NCBI GenBank assembly: GCA_030642565.1
Contig: DAOWNM010000182.1
Location: 1-5,850, forward strand
Length of the DNA: 5,850 bases
Direction: 5' to 3'
DNA from: Bacteroidota bacterium
Lineage (GTDB): Bacteria; Bacteroidota; Bacteroidia; Bacteroidales; GCA-2748055
Shown: positions 1 through 5,850 of the stretch, in pieces
Layout: every line of letters starts with the position of its first letter
Position numbering within the stretch: position 1 is the first letter of the stretch
Notes under the pieces: generated by a model
What the model saw: only the letters and a program-made list of their open reading frames with translations
What the model was told of the DNA's origin: nothing
The model's database searches: none
Position numbers and translations under genes: made by a program

Positions 1-1052
1 AATACCTTGCCCAGGTGGTTGAAGCGATGATCGAGGCAGGGGCTACAGTGATTAACATTCCGGATACCACCGGATATACACTTCCCGATGAGTATGGAAG
101 GAAAATCAAATACCTGGTCGATCATGTATCCAATATGGATAGGGCCATTCTCTCCACACACTGTCACAACGATCTGGGTATGGCCACCGCCAATACCATG
201 AGTGGAGTGATCAACGGAGCGAGGCAGGTGGAGGTGACCATAAACGGGATCGGGGAGAGGGCCGGTAATACATCCCTGGAAGAGGTTGTTATGATTATGA
301 AGAGCCGGAAACATCTCAACCTGATATCCAATATCAACCCAAGGAAGATTTACAATACCAGCAGACTGGTATCCACCCTGATGCGTATGCCTGTTCAGCC
401 CAATAAGGCGATCGTAGGAAGAAATGCTTTTGCCCACTCCTCCGGAATTCACCAGGATGGTGTGTTGAAAAGGCGTGAAAATTATGAGATTATCAATCCC
501 AAATCGGTAGGGATCAATGAGTCATCCATTCTGCTGACAGCAAGAAGCGGCAGGGCCGCACTGAAGCACAGGCTGGGAAAACTGGGTTATACATTCAGTA
601 AAAATGCACTCGATAAAATTTATGAGGAGTTCCTGGTACTGGCCGACTCTAAAAAAGAGATCGTTGATGAAGATCTGAAAGTGCTGGCAGGGGCCAGTAG
701 CCGGGATATCAAACGGACTCTTCATCTAGACAAGCTGCAGGTACTGTGTGGTAAAGGTACCTCTCCGGTGGCAACAGTCAATATCATCTGGGAAGAGGAG
801 ACCCACTCAGCCACTTCGGAAGGAAACGGTCCCGTAGATGCATCTATCAATGCTGTTAAAATGATCCTGAATAAGAAGGTGAGGATTGAGGAGTTCCTGA
901 TCCAGGCCATTACAAGAGGAAGCGATGATATGGGGAAAGTCCATATGCAGGTAGAACATAAAAATGTAGTCTACTATGGCTTCTCTGCCTCCACAGATAT
1001 TGTCACTGCGTCAGTTGAAGCATTTATTGATGCCATGAGTCAAATTGTTTAA
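1..1052 (+). CDS. leuA: 2-isopropylmalate synthase, 3' part (N-terminus outside window)
   Basis: This enzyme condenses acetyl-CoA with 2-oxoisovalerate to give 2-isopropylmalate, the first committed step of leucine synthesis, in the cytoplasm. The frame is open from base 3 (Tyr-Leu-Ala-Gln-Val-Val), so the GTG at 15 is an internal codon and the gene starts left of the window. About 350 residues are present. By comparison with the E. coli enzyme, roughly 150 N-terminal residues are missing. Visible catalytic-barrel motifs are INIPDTTGY, the metal-binding His-Cys-His-Asn-Asp-Leu-Gly (His codons at 159 and 165), NGIGERAGN with the metal-ligand Asn codon at 267, and AFAHSSGIHQDGVLK. The last 120 or so residues form the LeuA regulatory (leucine-binding) domain, with GNGPVDA and a C-terminal STDIV segment. 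The length, the SGIHQDG motif and the regulatory domain favour LeuA over homocitrate synthase. A citramalate-type paralogue is less likely but not fully excluded. No terminator is visible after the TAA stop. Confidence 0.95.
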   Translation, partial: YLAQVVEAMIEAGATVINIPDTTGYTLPDEYGRKIKYLVDHVSNMDRAILSTHCHNDLGMATANTMSGVINGARQVEVTINGIGERAGNTSLEEVVMIMKSRKHLNLISNINPRKIYNTSRLVSTLMRMPVQPNKAIVGRNAFAHSSGIHQDGVLKRRENYEIINPKSVGINESSILLTARSGRAALKHRLGKLGYTFSKNALDKIYEEFLVLADSKKEIVDEDLKVLAGASSRDIKRTLHLDKLQVLCGKGTSPVATVNIIWEEETHSATSEGNGPVDASINAVKMILNKKVRIEEFLIQAITRGSDDMGKVHMQVEHKNVVYYGFSASTDIVTASVEAFIDAMSQIV

Positions 1053-1165
1053 CAGGACAATCGCACTTTTTACTATTTTTACTACAGATGCCGGATCAAT
1101 GAAATGCATTGCTCTGGTATCTGTTTTTACTTTTTACACAATACCATATATCCCCTCTGCCAGTC
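1053..1165 (+). other. leuA to receptor intergenic gap with four TTTTTAC motifs
   Basis: This 113-bp gap holds four exact copies of TTTTTAC, at 1067-1073, 1076-1082, 1124-1130 and 1131-1137. They are arranged as two close pairs about 57 bp apart. The second pair includes TACTTTTT (1128-1135), a 7-of-8 match to the Bacteroidota -7 element TAnnTTTG. An ATTG at 1108-1111 sits somewhat too close upstream for a good -33 element. If that promoter is real, the leader before the receptor ATG would be only about 24 nt. A 5-bp hairpin at 1097-1111 has no following T-run, so it is not a terminator, and read-through from leuA cannot be excluded. What is seen is the repeated motif; any promoter or operator role is inference. 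Confidence 0.35.
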
Positions 1166-3496
1166 ATGCTGAGAACACGTCTTCTTCTTGTTGCATTTAT
1201 TTCACTGATCTCTCTGGAAAGCTTCGGAAAGGCAACAGTTAGCGGGTATATACGTGATGCTTCTTCGGGTGAAGCACTAATTGCTGCAAATGTGATTATT
1301 GAAGAACTTGGTACTGGAACCAGTACCAACGAATATGGCTTTTATGCACTTTCGCTAAAACCTGGCTCTTATACTCTGATTTTCTCCTACGTGGGCTATG
1401 AAACGCAATCCAGGAAAATTTCCCTTGTCGATGAGATAATTCTCGATATGGAGCTGAGTGAGTTACTGCATGAGCTGGAAGAGGTAACCATTTCCTCTCA
1501 GCGCAACAATACAAATATTACCCAATTGGAGACAGGAAGCACGAGGTTGGCCATCCAATCCATCCAAAAAATCCCGGCACTGTTGGGAGAGATCGATGTG
1601 ATCAAAGCGATCCAGTTACTTCCGGGAGTACAAGTAACCAGTGAGGGTTCATCAGGTTTTAGCGTTAGAGGAGGAGGGCGCGATCAGAACCTGATCCTTC
1701 TGGACGAATCGGTAGTTTATAGTGCCAGTCATCTGATGGGTTTCTTCTCCATTTTTAACAACGATGCTATCAAAGATGTGAAGCTCTATAAAGGTGATAT
1801 TCCTGCCAGTTCGGGAGGAAGACTGGCATCGCTGCTGGATATACGCATGAAAGAGGGAAATAGCAAGAAATTCAGTGCAAGTGGCGGTATTGGTACTATT
1901 GCGAGCCGCCTTACCCTTGAGGGACCCATCGTGCCCGACAAGATCTCATTCCTCCTTGCAGGGAGAAGAACCTATGCCGACCTTTTTCTGCTCTTTTCGA
2001 AACAGGAGGCACTGCGTAAAACAAGGCTCTACTTCTACGATCTCAATGGAAAAATGAATTATCGGATCAATGACAATAACAGAATCTTTCTTTCGGGCTA
2101 TTCCGGTAGGGATACCTATGCCAATAAGGAGTATGCAGGGATGATTTTTGGCAACCGTACCTTTACCCTCCGATGGAACCATATATTCAACAATAACCTC
2201 TTCAGTAATTTCACGCTGGTCAATTCGCACTACTTCTATGACCTGGGAACACCAGAAGGGTCGGAACAGTATTTTAACTGGAACTCCATGCTTGACGATT
2301 ACGGGTTTAAGGGGGATTTTACCTGGTATCCTGCACCTGAACATACAGTTCGGTTTGGAGCATCTTCAACCTTGCATATGATTAAACCTGGAGAGATTAG
2401 TGCAGTTAGCACCGGTGGTATCAACCAAAAAATGGAGCTCACCCATAACCATTCGCTGGAGAGCGGACTCTATCTCTCGGGCAGATCAACCCTGGGAGAG
2501 AAACTGGCTGTCCGTTACGGAGTGCGATACTCCTTGTTCAACAATGTAGGTCCCACCACTATTTTTCAATATGATGATAATTACCAGCTGGTCGATTCTA
2601 CCTACTACAGGCAGGGAGACTTTTTTCATCTCTACCATGGGCTTGAACCACGGATTGCCGTCAACTACTTGCTTAGCGATCAGCACTCCCTGAAAGCGAG
2701 CTATTCACGGACCAGACAATACCTTCAACTGGCCAGTAACTCTTCAGCTGGCACCCCCCTTGAGATCTGGTTCCCTGCCTCACCCAATATTGAGCCACAG
2801 CTCTCCGACCAGGTATCGGTGGGCTATTTCAGAAATTTCCTGGATCATAAGCTTCAATCCTCGGTGGAACTCTATTATAAAAAGATGAGCAATTCCATCG
2901 ATTTCAGGGATCATGCTCAACTCATGCTGAATCCACGGCTCGATGGTGAACTCAGGATCGGGGAGGCCACCTCTTATGGTGCCGAACTCTATCTGAAATA
3001 TAAAACCAGAGAATTCTCAGGTTGGATCAGTTACACCTATTCCCGAACCATGCGGGAATTCACTGAAATCAATGACGGTAAGCCCTACGCGGCCCCCTAT
3101 GATAAACCTCACGATCTGGCCATTGTTCTCAATTATGATCTTACGCCCAGGATCGGGATAGCTGCCAACTGGATATACAGCACGGGGATACCCTTTACAC
3201 TTCCTTCAGGGCGTTACGAGGTGATGGGCAACATCATCCCATTGTATACCGGAAGGAACGAATACAGGCTACCCGACTATCACCGTCTCGATCTTGCAGT
3301 TACAATAAAGGGGAAAGAGAGAGCCAACAGACGATGGAGAGGGGAGTGGAACTTCTCTATTTACAATGCTTATGGCCGGAAAAATGTATGGACCCTCAAT
3401 TTTGTCCAGGACGAGGCACAACCCGATTTAACCTATGCCGAAATGACCTATCTTTTCTCTATTGTCCCGGCGATCACCTATAATTTCAAGTTCTGA
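1166..3496 (+). CDS. TonB-dependent outer-membrane receptor with N-terminal carboxypeptidase-regulatory-like domain
   Basis: This is an outer-membrane active transporter of 776 residues, energised by TonB-ExbBD; the substrate is unknown. The ATG at 1166 was chosen because it opens directly on a signal peptide (MLRTR, a hydrophobic core, then a processing site near residue 23). The frame extends back only to a TTG at 1109 with an in-frame stop just before it, and that extension would add 19 residues that spoil the signal. Domains in order are: a carboxypeptidase-D-regulatory-like beta-sandwich at about 24-98 (VSGYIRDASSGEALIAANV, YVGYET); a TonB-box-like EEVTIS at 105-110; a plug at about 125-232 (FSVRGGGRDQNLILLDE, KLYKGDIPASSGGRLASLLD); and a 22-stranded-type barrel from about 233, rich in aromatic strand ends. 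It finishes on ITYNFKF, whose terminal Phe fits BAM recognition. It is shorter than SusC proteins (about 1000 residues) and its partner is DUF4249 rather than SusD, so a polysaccharide-utilisation role is not supported. Confidence 0.93.
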   Translation: MLRTRLLLVAFISLISLESFGKATVSGYIRDASSGEALIAANVIIEELGTGTSTNEYGFYALSLKPGSYTLIFSYVGYETQSRKISLVDEIILDMELSELLHELEEVTISSQRNNTNITQLETGSTRLAIQSIQKIPALLGEIDVIKAIQLLPGVQVTSEGSSGFSVRGGGRDQNLILLDESVVYSASHLMGFFSIFNNDAIKDVKLYKGDIPASSGGRLASLLDIRMKEGNSKKFSASGGIGTIASRLTLEGPIVPDKISFLLAGRRTYADLFLLFSKQEALRKTRLYFYDLNGKMNYRINDNNRIFLSGYSGRDTYANKEYAGMIFGNRTFTLRWNHIFNNNLFSNFTLVNSHYFYDLGTPEGSEQYFNWNSMLDDYGFKGDFTWYPAPEHTVRFGASSTLHMIKPGEISAVSTGGINQKMELTHNHSLESGLYLSGRSTLGEKLAVRYGVRYSLFNNVGPTTIFQYDDNYQLVDSTYYRQGDFFHLYHGLEPRIAVNYLLSDQHSLKASYSRTRQYLQLASNSSAGTPLEIWFPASPNIEPQLSDQVSVGYFRNFLDHKLQSSVELYYKKMSNSIDFRDHAQLMLNPRLDGELRIGEATSYGAELYLKYKTREFSGWISYTYSRTMREFTEINDGKPYAAPYDKPHDLAIVLNYDLTPRIGIAANWIYSTGIPFTLPSGRYEVMGNIIPLYTGRNEYRLPDYHRLDLAVTIKGKERANRRWRGEWNFSIYNAYGRKNVWTLNFVQDEAQPDLTYAEMTYLFSIVPAITYNFKF

Positions 3497-4359
3497 TGAA
3501 GCTTAAATTTACATATCACCGTTGGTTTATCCTGACTGTAGCGCTGCTTTTTGCTACAGCATGTACAGAAAGAGTAGATATTGAGCTGGATTCCACCTAC
3601 CAGAGGCTGGTGGTGGAAGGTGCAGTCACAACAGATTCGGTCAGGCACCATGTTCAACTCTCTATAACAAGCGATTACTTCTCCAACAAACCTTCTCCCA
3701 GGGTCCAGAATGCTTTAGTTGAACTTACTTTCGAGGAAGAGACCATACAGCTAATTGAAAATGGTGCAATTCCTGGCTGGTATGAAACATCGTATGCATT
3801 CAGGGGGGTCCCTGGAACCACCTATGTGCTGGATATCAGCCAGTTGGATGTGAATCAGGATGGCGAAGAAGAGATTTACCATGCCTCAAGCACCATGCCA
3901 GGCGGATCTGAGCTTGAATCCATTGAACTAAGGTATTATAAAACGCCGGTTCTCTCTGGTTACTCGGTCTTTATGTATGCTTATAACCCAGTGGATCAGC
4001 GAGACTGGTTTGGTTTTAAACTCATTAAGAACAACGATGTCCTAACCGATTCATTGACCAAATACAGTATTCTTTCAGACGACTTGTTCGATACGGGTTA
4101 TTTTCCGGGTATGCCCGTTGGTTTCCTGAGTGATGACAATCCCCGGGAGGCTGTACATGCTGGCGATACTGTTACGCTTGAAATGGACTGCATTGAAGAG
4201 GCCTACTATAATTTTGTGACAGAGGCTCAACTGGAGATTGCTGGAAACTACCCACTCTTCTCTGGTCCACCCGCTAATGTAATATCCAATATTGATAACG
4301 GGGCCCAAGGAATCTTTGCTGCCTACTCCATACAACGGATCTCTGTTATTGTGGATTAA
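3496..4359 (+). CDS. DUF4249-family lipoprotein, partner of the TonB-dependent receptor
   Basis: This is a predicted lipoprotein of 287 residues. The N-terminus is a signal peptide with a lipobox-like LFATAC, so Cys23 is the likely acylated residue. The Ala at -3 is a weaker but accepted lipobox form. The mature protein opens with a beta-rich segment (RLVVEGAVTTD, VQLSITSDYF) and ends with the family hallmark PLFSGPPANVISNIDNGAQGIFAAYSIQ. This pattern matches DUF4249 proteins, which in Bacteroidota are repeatedly encoded directly behind a TonB-dependent receptor of the type found here. The ATG shares its A with the receptor stop (TGATG, 3494-3498), so the two are one operon with probable translational coupling. 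A role as a surface-exposed or periplasmic accessory that captures substrate for the receptor is inferred from that pairing; no biochemical function is established that I can name. The length is in the family's normal range and no defect is seen. Confidence 0.9.
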   Translation: MKLKFTYHRWFILTVALLFATACTERVDIELDSTYQRLVVEGAVTTDSVRHHVQLSITSDYFSNKPSPRVQNALVELTFEEETIQLIENGAIPGWYETSYAFRGVPGTTYVLDISQLDVNQDGEEEIYHASSTMPGGSELESIELRYYKTPVLSGYSVFMYAYNPVDQRDWFGFKLIKNNDVLTDSLTKYSILSDDLFDTGYFPGMPVGFLSDDNPREAVHAGDTVTLEMDCIEEAYYNFVTEAQLEIAGNYPLFSGPPANVISNIDNGAQGIFAAYSIQRISVIVD

Positions 4360-4367
4360 ACTTTCGC

Positions 4368-4408
4368 AAAAAAAACGGAGGTTGTCCTTATTGGATAACC
4401 TCCGTTTT
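4368..4408. terminator. Bidirectional rho-independent terminator between convergent genes
   Basis: An inverted repeat pairs 4372-4387 with 4393-4408 (core CGGAGGTT / AACCTCCG, 16 pairs including one G-T wobble, 5-nt loop TTATT). It is flanked by eight A on the left (4368-4375) and by TTTT on the right. Read leftward, it gives a stem followed by eight U, a strong terminator 18 nt past the stop of the minus-strand secreted protein gene. Read rightward, it begins 12 nt past the lipoprotein stop and ends in four U, which is weaker but plausible. It fills most of the 67-bp gap between the two stop codons. Confidence 0.9.
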
Positions 4409-4426
4409 GTGACAGTATGTAAGAGA

Positions 4427-5464
4427 TTAGTAGAGATCTAACTGGCGCCTGTTCTTCACTACAATCTCAGGCGATCCATCAAAGGTGGTGATCAGTCCGG
4501 TAATGGTGATGTGCTCACCAAGGAAATAGCTTTCAGGTCTCCAGCTGAATTTGCGTGCTACATATCCGGGAATAACTACTGTGAACTGCTGGTAGGGGAA
4601 GTCTCCACCGAAGAAGAGCAGGAAATCATCGGTCTCCCTGTTATGCCAGGTGGCATAAACCCTACCATACACCATAGCCACTTCACCAAGGTTGTATTTG
4701 GCATCGAATACAGAGATGCTTTGAATCCTGTGTCCGTAGTTGTACCTCCAATGGAACTCCGGGTACCACCGGTGATAATCACGATACATATTCCTGCTCC
4801 AGTAAATATTACCATAGGAGGGATAGTAGAGCACATGATAGTGATTTATATAAGTATCATGGTGATAGTGAAACCTAACTTTCCTGGTGGGGTAGGCATA
4901 GTGATAATGGTTCCCCCCGTAATAGCTCCTACTATTATATTTCTTGGATTTGACAGGAGCATTATAACGTGGTTCTGTGGTGATCTTGTTGTTTGGCTTG
5001 CGATAAGTACTGCGAGGATTGTTCGATGTAGTCATGCTCACAGGTTTGTTTACCTGCTGCCTGGGTTCCTTATATCCATTTTGGTTGCGCTCCTGATTTC
5101 CACGGTTGTTATTTGCATTTTGGTTGCGCACATACTGCCGCCCATTATTGTTTGGCTCAGTTTTGTTATATTTTACCTGCTGGTTGCGTACCTGCTGCCC
5201 TTGATTAGTTCGTGCAGGCTGGGAAGCTCTTGCATGTTGAGTGCTTCTCGACTGCTGGCTACGGACCTGCTTGGTCTGCACTTGCCTGGCAGGCTGGCTG
5301 CTTTTTGCCTTATGCGATGTAGTTTCCTTTTTATAAGTGCTTGAGGTCCTGGCCCGTTCCTTTTTTTCTTGGGTAACGGGACGACGAGCTGATTGTGCCT
5401 GAATAGTTGTTGTTGCAAAAACCAGTGCGATCAGCATTGCGGTTGAGTATCGTTTGGTTTTCAT
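4427..5464 (-). CDS. Secreted basic low-complexity protein with C-terminal OB-fold-like domain
   Basis: I do not recognise a named family for this 345-residue protein. Residues 1-24 are a signal peptide (MKTKRY, hydrophobic core, cleavage after IQAQ), so it is exported. Residues 25-180 are a highly basic, Q/N/R/S/T-rich stretch with short recurring units (QVRSQ, QVRNQ, RNQNANNN, RNQNGYK, SQPAR) and almost no hydrophobic residues, so probably disordered. Residues 181-245 are dominated by His and Tyr (GGNHYHYAYP, RFHYHHDTYINHYHV). Residues 255-345 are a compact beta-rich domain (LGEVAMVYGRVYAT, FLLFFGGDFPYQQFTVVIPG, YFLGEHITITGLITTFDGSPEIVV). Its strand pattern resembles bacterial OB-fold domains with G-x-V-x-V-x-G-x-V and G-x-P-E-I-V motifs, often linked to nucleic-acid binding. 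The start is supported by the signal peptide and by AGGA a few bases upstream on the minus strand. Binding of polyanions (DNA, RNA or polysaccharide) or metals is inference from composition only. Confidence 0.87.
   Translation of the reverse strand: MKTKRYSTAMLIALVFATTTIQAQSARRPVTQEKKERARTSSTYKKETTSHKAKSSQPARQVQTKQVRSQQSRSTQHARASQPARTNQGQQVRNQQVKYNKTEPNNNGRQYVRNQNANNNRGNQERNQNGYKEPRQQVNKPVSMTTSNNPRSTYRKPNNKITTEPRYNAPVKSKKYNSRSYYGGNHYHYAYPTRKVRFHYHHDTYINHYHVLYYPSYGNIYWSRNMYRDYHRWYPEFHWRYNYGHRIQSISVFDAKYNLGEVAMVYGRVYATWHNRETDDFLLFFGGDFPYQQFTVVIPGYVARKFSWRPESYFLGEHITITGLITTFDGSPEIVVKNRRQLDLY
5077..5129 (-). repeat. Short direct repeats coding RNQN units in the low-complexity region
   Basis: The 14-mer CATTTTGGTTGCGC occurs exactly at 5077-5090 and 5116-5129, 39 bp (13 codons) apart and in frame. 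On the minus strand it codes Arg-Asn-Gln-Asn. A shorter related unit, TGGTTGCGTA with flanking ACCTGCTG copies, lies near 5174-5197 and codes Gln-Val-Arg-Asn-Gln-Gln-Val. Identity at the DNA level, not just the protein level, suggests recent local duplication or slippage within the gene. Confidence 0.6.
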
Positions 5465-5519
5465 GATTTCCTGGTTTTTAAGTTTTACATCTTTGGCTAT
5501 TGAAGTTCAAAATCAATGC

Positions 5520-5550
5520 CAAAAGTAGTAAGTGTATCTCATACGTTCAG
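5520..5550 (-). promoter_or_regulatory. Candidate promoter for the secreted OB-fold-like protein gene
   Basis: Read on the minus strand, 5527-5520 is TACTTTTG, an exact match to the Bacteroidota -7 element TAnnTTTG. A CTG at 5550-5548 lies 20 nt upstream, where TTG is expected, so the -33 element matches only in part. Transcription would begin near 5513, leaving a leader of about 50 nt before the ATG at 5464. The position and the exact -7 match support it; the weak -33 limits confidence. Confidence 0.42.
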
Positions 5551-5589
5551 GGAATTATGATCTTAATAAGCAACAAATCAAGCAGATAA

Positions 5590-5691
5590 TAGAAAAAAAG
5601 AAAATCCCGGTTCTTTGTGGAACCGGGATCCTCTTTTCAGATTTAGTTTTAGGGTTAGTGACTATCTAGTGTTAGTCTATAACAGTTCTGT
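5590..5691 (-). ncRNA. Candidate small RNA, about 100 nt, bounded by a promoter match and a terminator
   Basis: If transcription starts about 6 nt past the TATATTTG box (near 5691) and stops in the T-run after the hairpin at 5604-5629, the product is an RNA of about 100 nt. It contains no ATG. A small 5-bp stem (5660-5664 with 5673-5677, GACTA/TAGTC) can form in its 5' half, followed by an A-rich single-stranded stretch and then the terminator hairpin. I recognise no known RNA family. The alternative readings are a 3' UTR with terminator for the right-edge gene, or a terminated leader of the downstream gene. Both the promoter and the RNA are inferred from signals only. Confidence 0.3.
5593..5629 (-). 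terminator. Rho-independent terminator reading leftward
   Basis: A perfect 10-bp inverted repeat pairs 5604-5613 (ATCCCGGTTC) with 5620-5629 around a 6-nt loop. On the minus strand the stem is followed by TTTC and then seven T (5603-5593), a classic intrinsic terminator. On the plus strand the tail is only CCTCTTTTC, so rightward termination would be poor. It lies about 100 bp past the stop codon of the gene at the right edge and upstream of the next minus-strand gene, so it separates those two transcripts or ends a small RNA between them. Confidence 0.85.
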
Positions 5692-5696
5692 ACAAG

Positions 5697-5727
5697 CAAA
5701 TATAGAGGTTATATTTTAAAAACCAAA
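5697..5727 (-). promoter_or_regulatory. Bacteroidota-type promoter match directly after the right-edge gene
   Basis: Read on the minus strand, TTTG (5727-5724) is followed by exactly 19 nt and then TATATTTG (5704-5697). Both boxes match the Bacteroidota housekeeping consensus TTTG / TAnnTTTG at its usual spacing, the best match I found in the window. It begins only 2 bp past the stop codon of the right-edge gene. The surrounding DNA is AT-rich, so a chance match is possible. Confidence 0.45.
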
Positions 5728-5729
5728 TC

Positions 5730-5850
5730 TTAGTGATTCAATTCAATCTGTATTGAATCGAGAAGAGCCATTGATTCTTCCATCTCTTTTCTGATCTCAT
5801 CCCAATTAATCTCTTCCATTGATTTTTCAATCTCTCTTTTTATCTCCTCC
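5730..5850 (-). CDS. C-terminal end of an unidentified protein with acidic helical repeats (cut by window edge)
   Basis: The minus-strand frame is open from the right edge to a TAA at 5732-5730, giving the last 39 residues. They are rich in Glu, Lys, Ile and Met and contain two consecutive 12-residue units, EIEKSMEEINWD and EIRKEMEESMAL. The spacing of the hydrophobic residues fits an amphipathic helix or coiled coil. A terminator lies about 100 bp downstream on the same strand, which fits a real gene end. Similar W-D-E-I-x-K-E-M repeats occur, as I recall, at the ends of some Bacteroidota M56 (BlaR1-like) membrane peptidases. That identification is only a suggestion, since no catalytic or membrane part is in the window. 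The fragment is too short for a functional call. Confidence 0.6.
   Translation of the reverse strand, partial: EEIKREIEKSMEEINWDEIRKEMEESMALLDSIQIELNH

Larger units (their letters stand above)
5465..5729. other. AT-rich non-coding spacer between two minus-strand genes
   Basis: No open frame on either strand here has coding character. The spacer holds three signals that are listed separately: the candidate promoter of the downstream gene, a leftward terminator hairpin, and a promoter-like sequence just past the stop codon of the gene at the right edge. A small palindrome, GTAT-CTC-ATAC (5533-5543), overlaps the spacer of the first promoter. It is too short to call an operator. Confidence 0.6.

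Noticed and set aside
1097..1111. Hairpin CAATG-AAATG-CATTG after leuA considered as a terminator.
   Set aside because: The stem has only 5 pairs, is AT-rich, and no T-run follows.
1109..1165. Extension of the receptor start back to the TTG at 1109.
   Set aside because: It would place a second hydrophobic stretch before the clean signal peptide that starts at ATG 1166. No ribosome-binding sequence is seen upstream of the TTG.
1099..1242. A 47-codon frame from ATG 1099 whose translation looks like a signal peptide (MKCIALVSVF, then ASHA).
   Set aside because: It overlaps the start of the receptor gene in another frame, ends soon after the apparent signal, and its hydrophobic look can come from the T-rich leader. 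No conserved feature supports it.
1166..4359. A SusC/SusD polysaccharide-utilisation locus.
   Set aside because: The receptor is about 776 residues rather than about 1000, the lipoprotein has DUF4249 rather than SusD features, and no glycoside hydrolase is present.
4511..5344. A 277-codon open frame on the plus strand, antisense to the secreted protein gene.
   Set aside because: It is the complement of low-complexity codons (His, Tyr, Asn, Gln), which yields artificial Ile/Val/Leu-rich sequence without stops. The minus-strand frame has a signal peptide, a domain structure and a terminator.
1..5850. Search for CRISPR arrays, tRNA genes, insertion-sequence ends or phage attachment sites.
   Set aside because: No regularly spaced repeats, cloverleaf-like segments, transposase fragments or terminal inverted repeats were seen by eye.

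Overview
The window reads as chromosomal DNA of a Bacteroidota bacterium, most likely in or near the order Bacteroidales. Three things point that way. The TonB-dependent receptor carries an N-terminal carboxypeptidase-D-regulatory-like domain and is followed by a DUF4249-type lipoprotein, a pairing typical of this phylum. Strong Shine-Dalgarno sequences are mostly absent. Matches to the Bacteroidota promoter pattern (TTTG, about 19-20 nt, TAnnTTTG) lie upstream of minus-strand units. No mobile element, CRISPR array, tRNA or rRNA is visible.

Layout on the plus strand: positions 1-1052 hold the 3' two thirds of leuA (2-isopropylmalate synthase), cut by the left edge. A 113-bp gap rich in TTTTTAC motifs follows. 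Next come a complete TonB-dependent outer-membrane receptor (1166-3496) and a DUF4249 lipoprotein (3496-4359). These two overlap by one base and almost certainly form one transcription unit for an outer-membrane uptake system of unknown substrate.

Layout on the minus strand: a secreted protein (5464-4427) converges on the lipoprotein gene, and a strong hairpin at 4372-4408 can terminate both. The protein has a signal peptide, a long basic Q/N/R-rich disordered stretch, a His/Tyr-rich stretch and a C-terminal domain resembling an OB fold. Upstream of it, 5465-5729 is AT-rich and non-coding. It contains a likely promoter for that gene, a rho-independent terminator reading leftward (5593-5629), and a well-spaced promoter-like sequence (5697-5727). 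The last two could delimit a small RNA of about 100 nt. The right edge (5730-5850, minus strand) holds the last 39 codons of a further gene, ending in an acidic, helix-forming 12-residue repeat.

The leucine gene appears to be the end of a biosynthetic unit and has no evident functional tie to the transporter. The two most open questions are the substrate of the receptor/lipoprotein pair and whether the 5590-5691 transcript exists.
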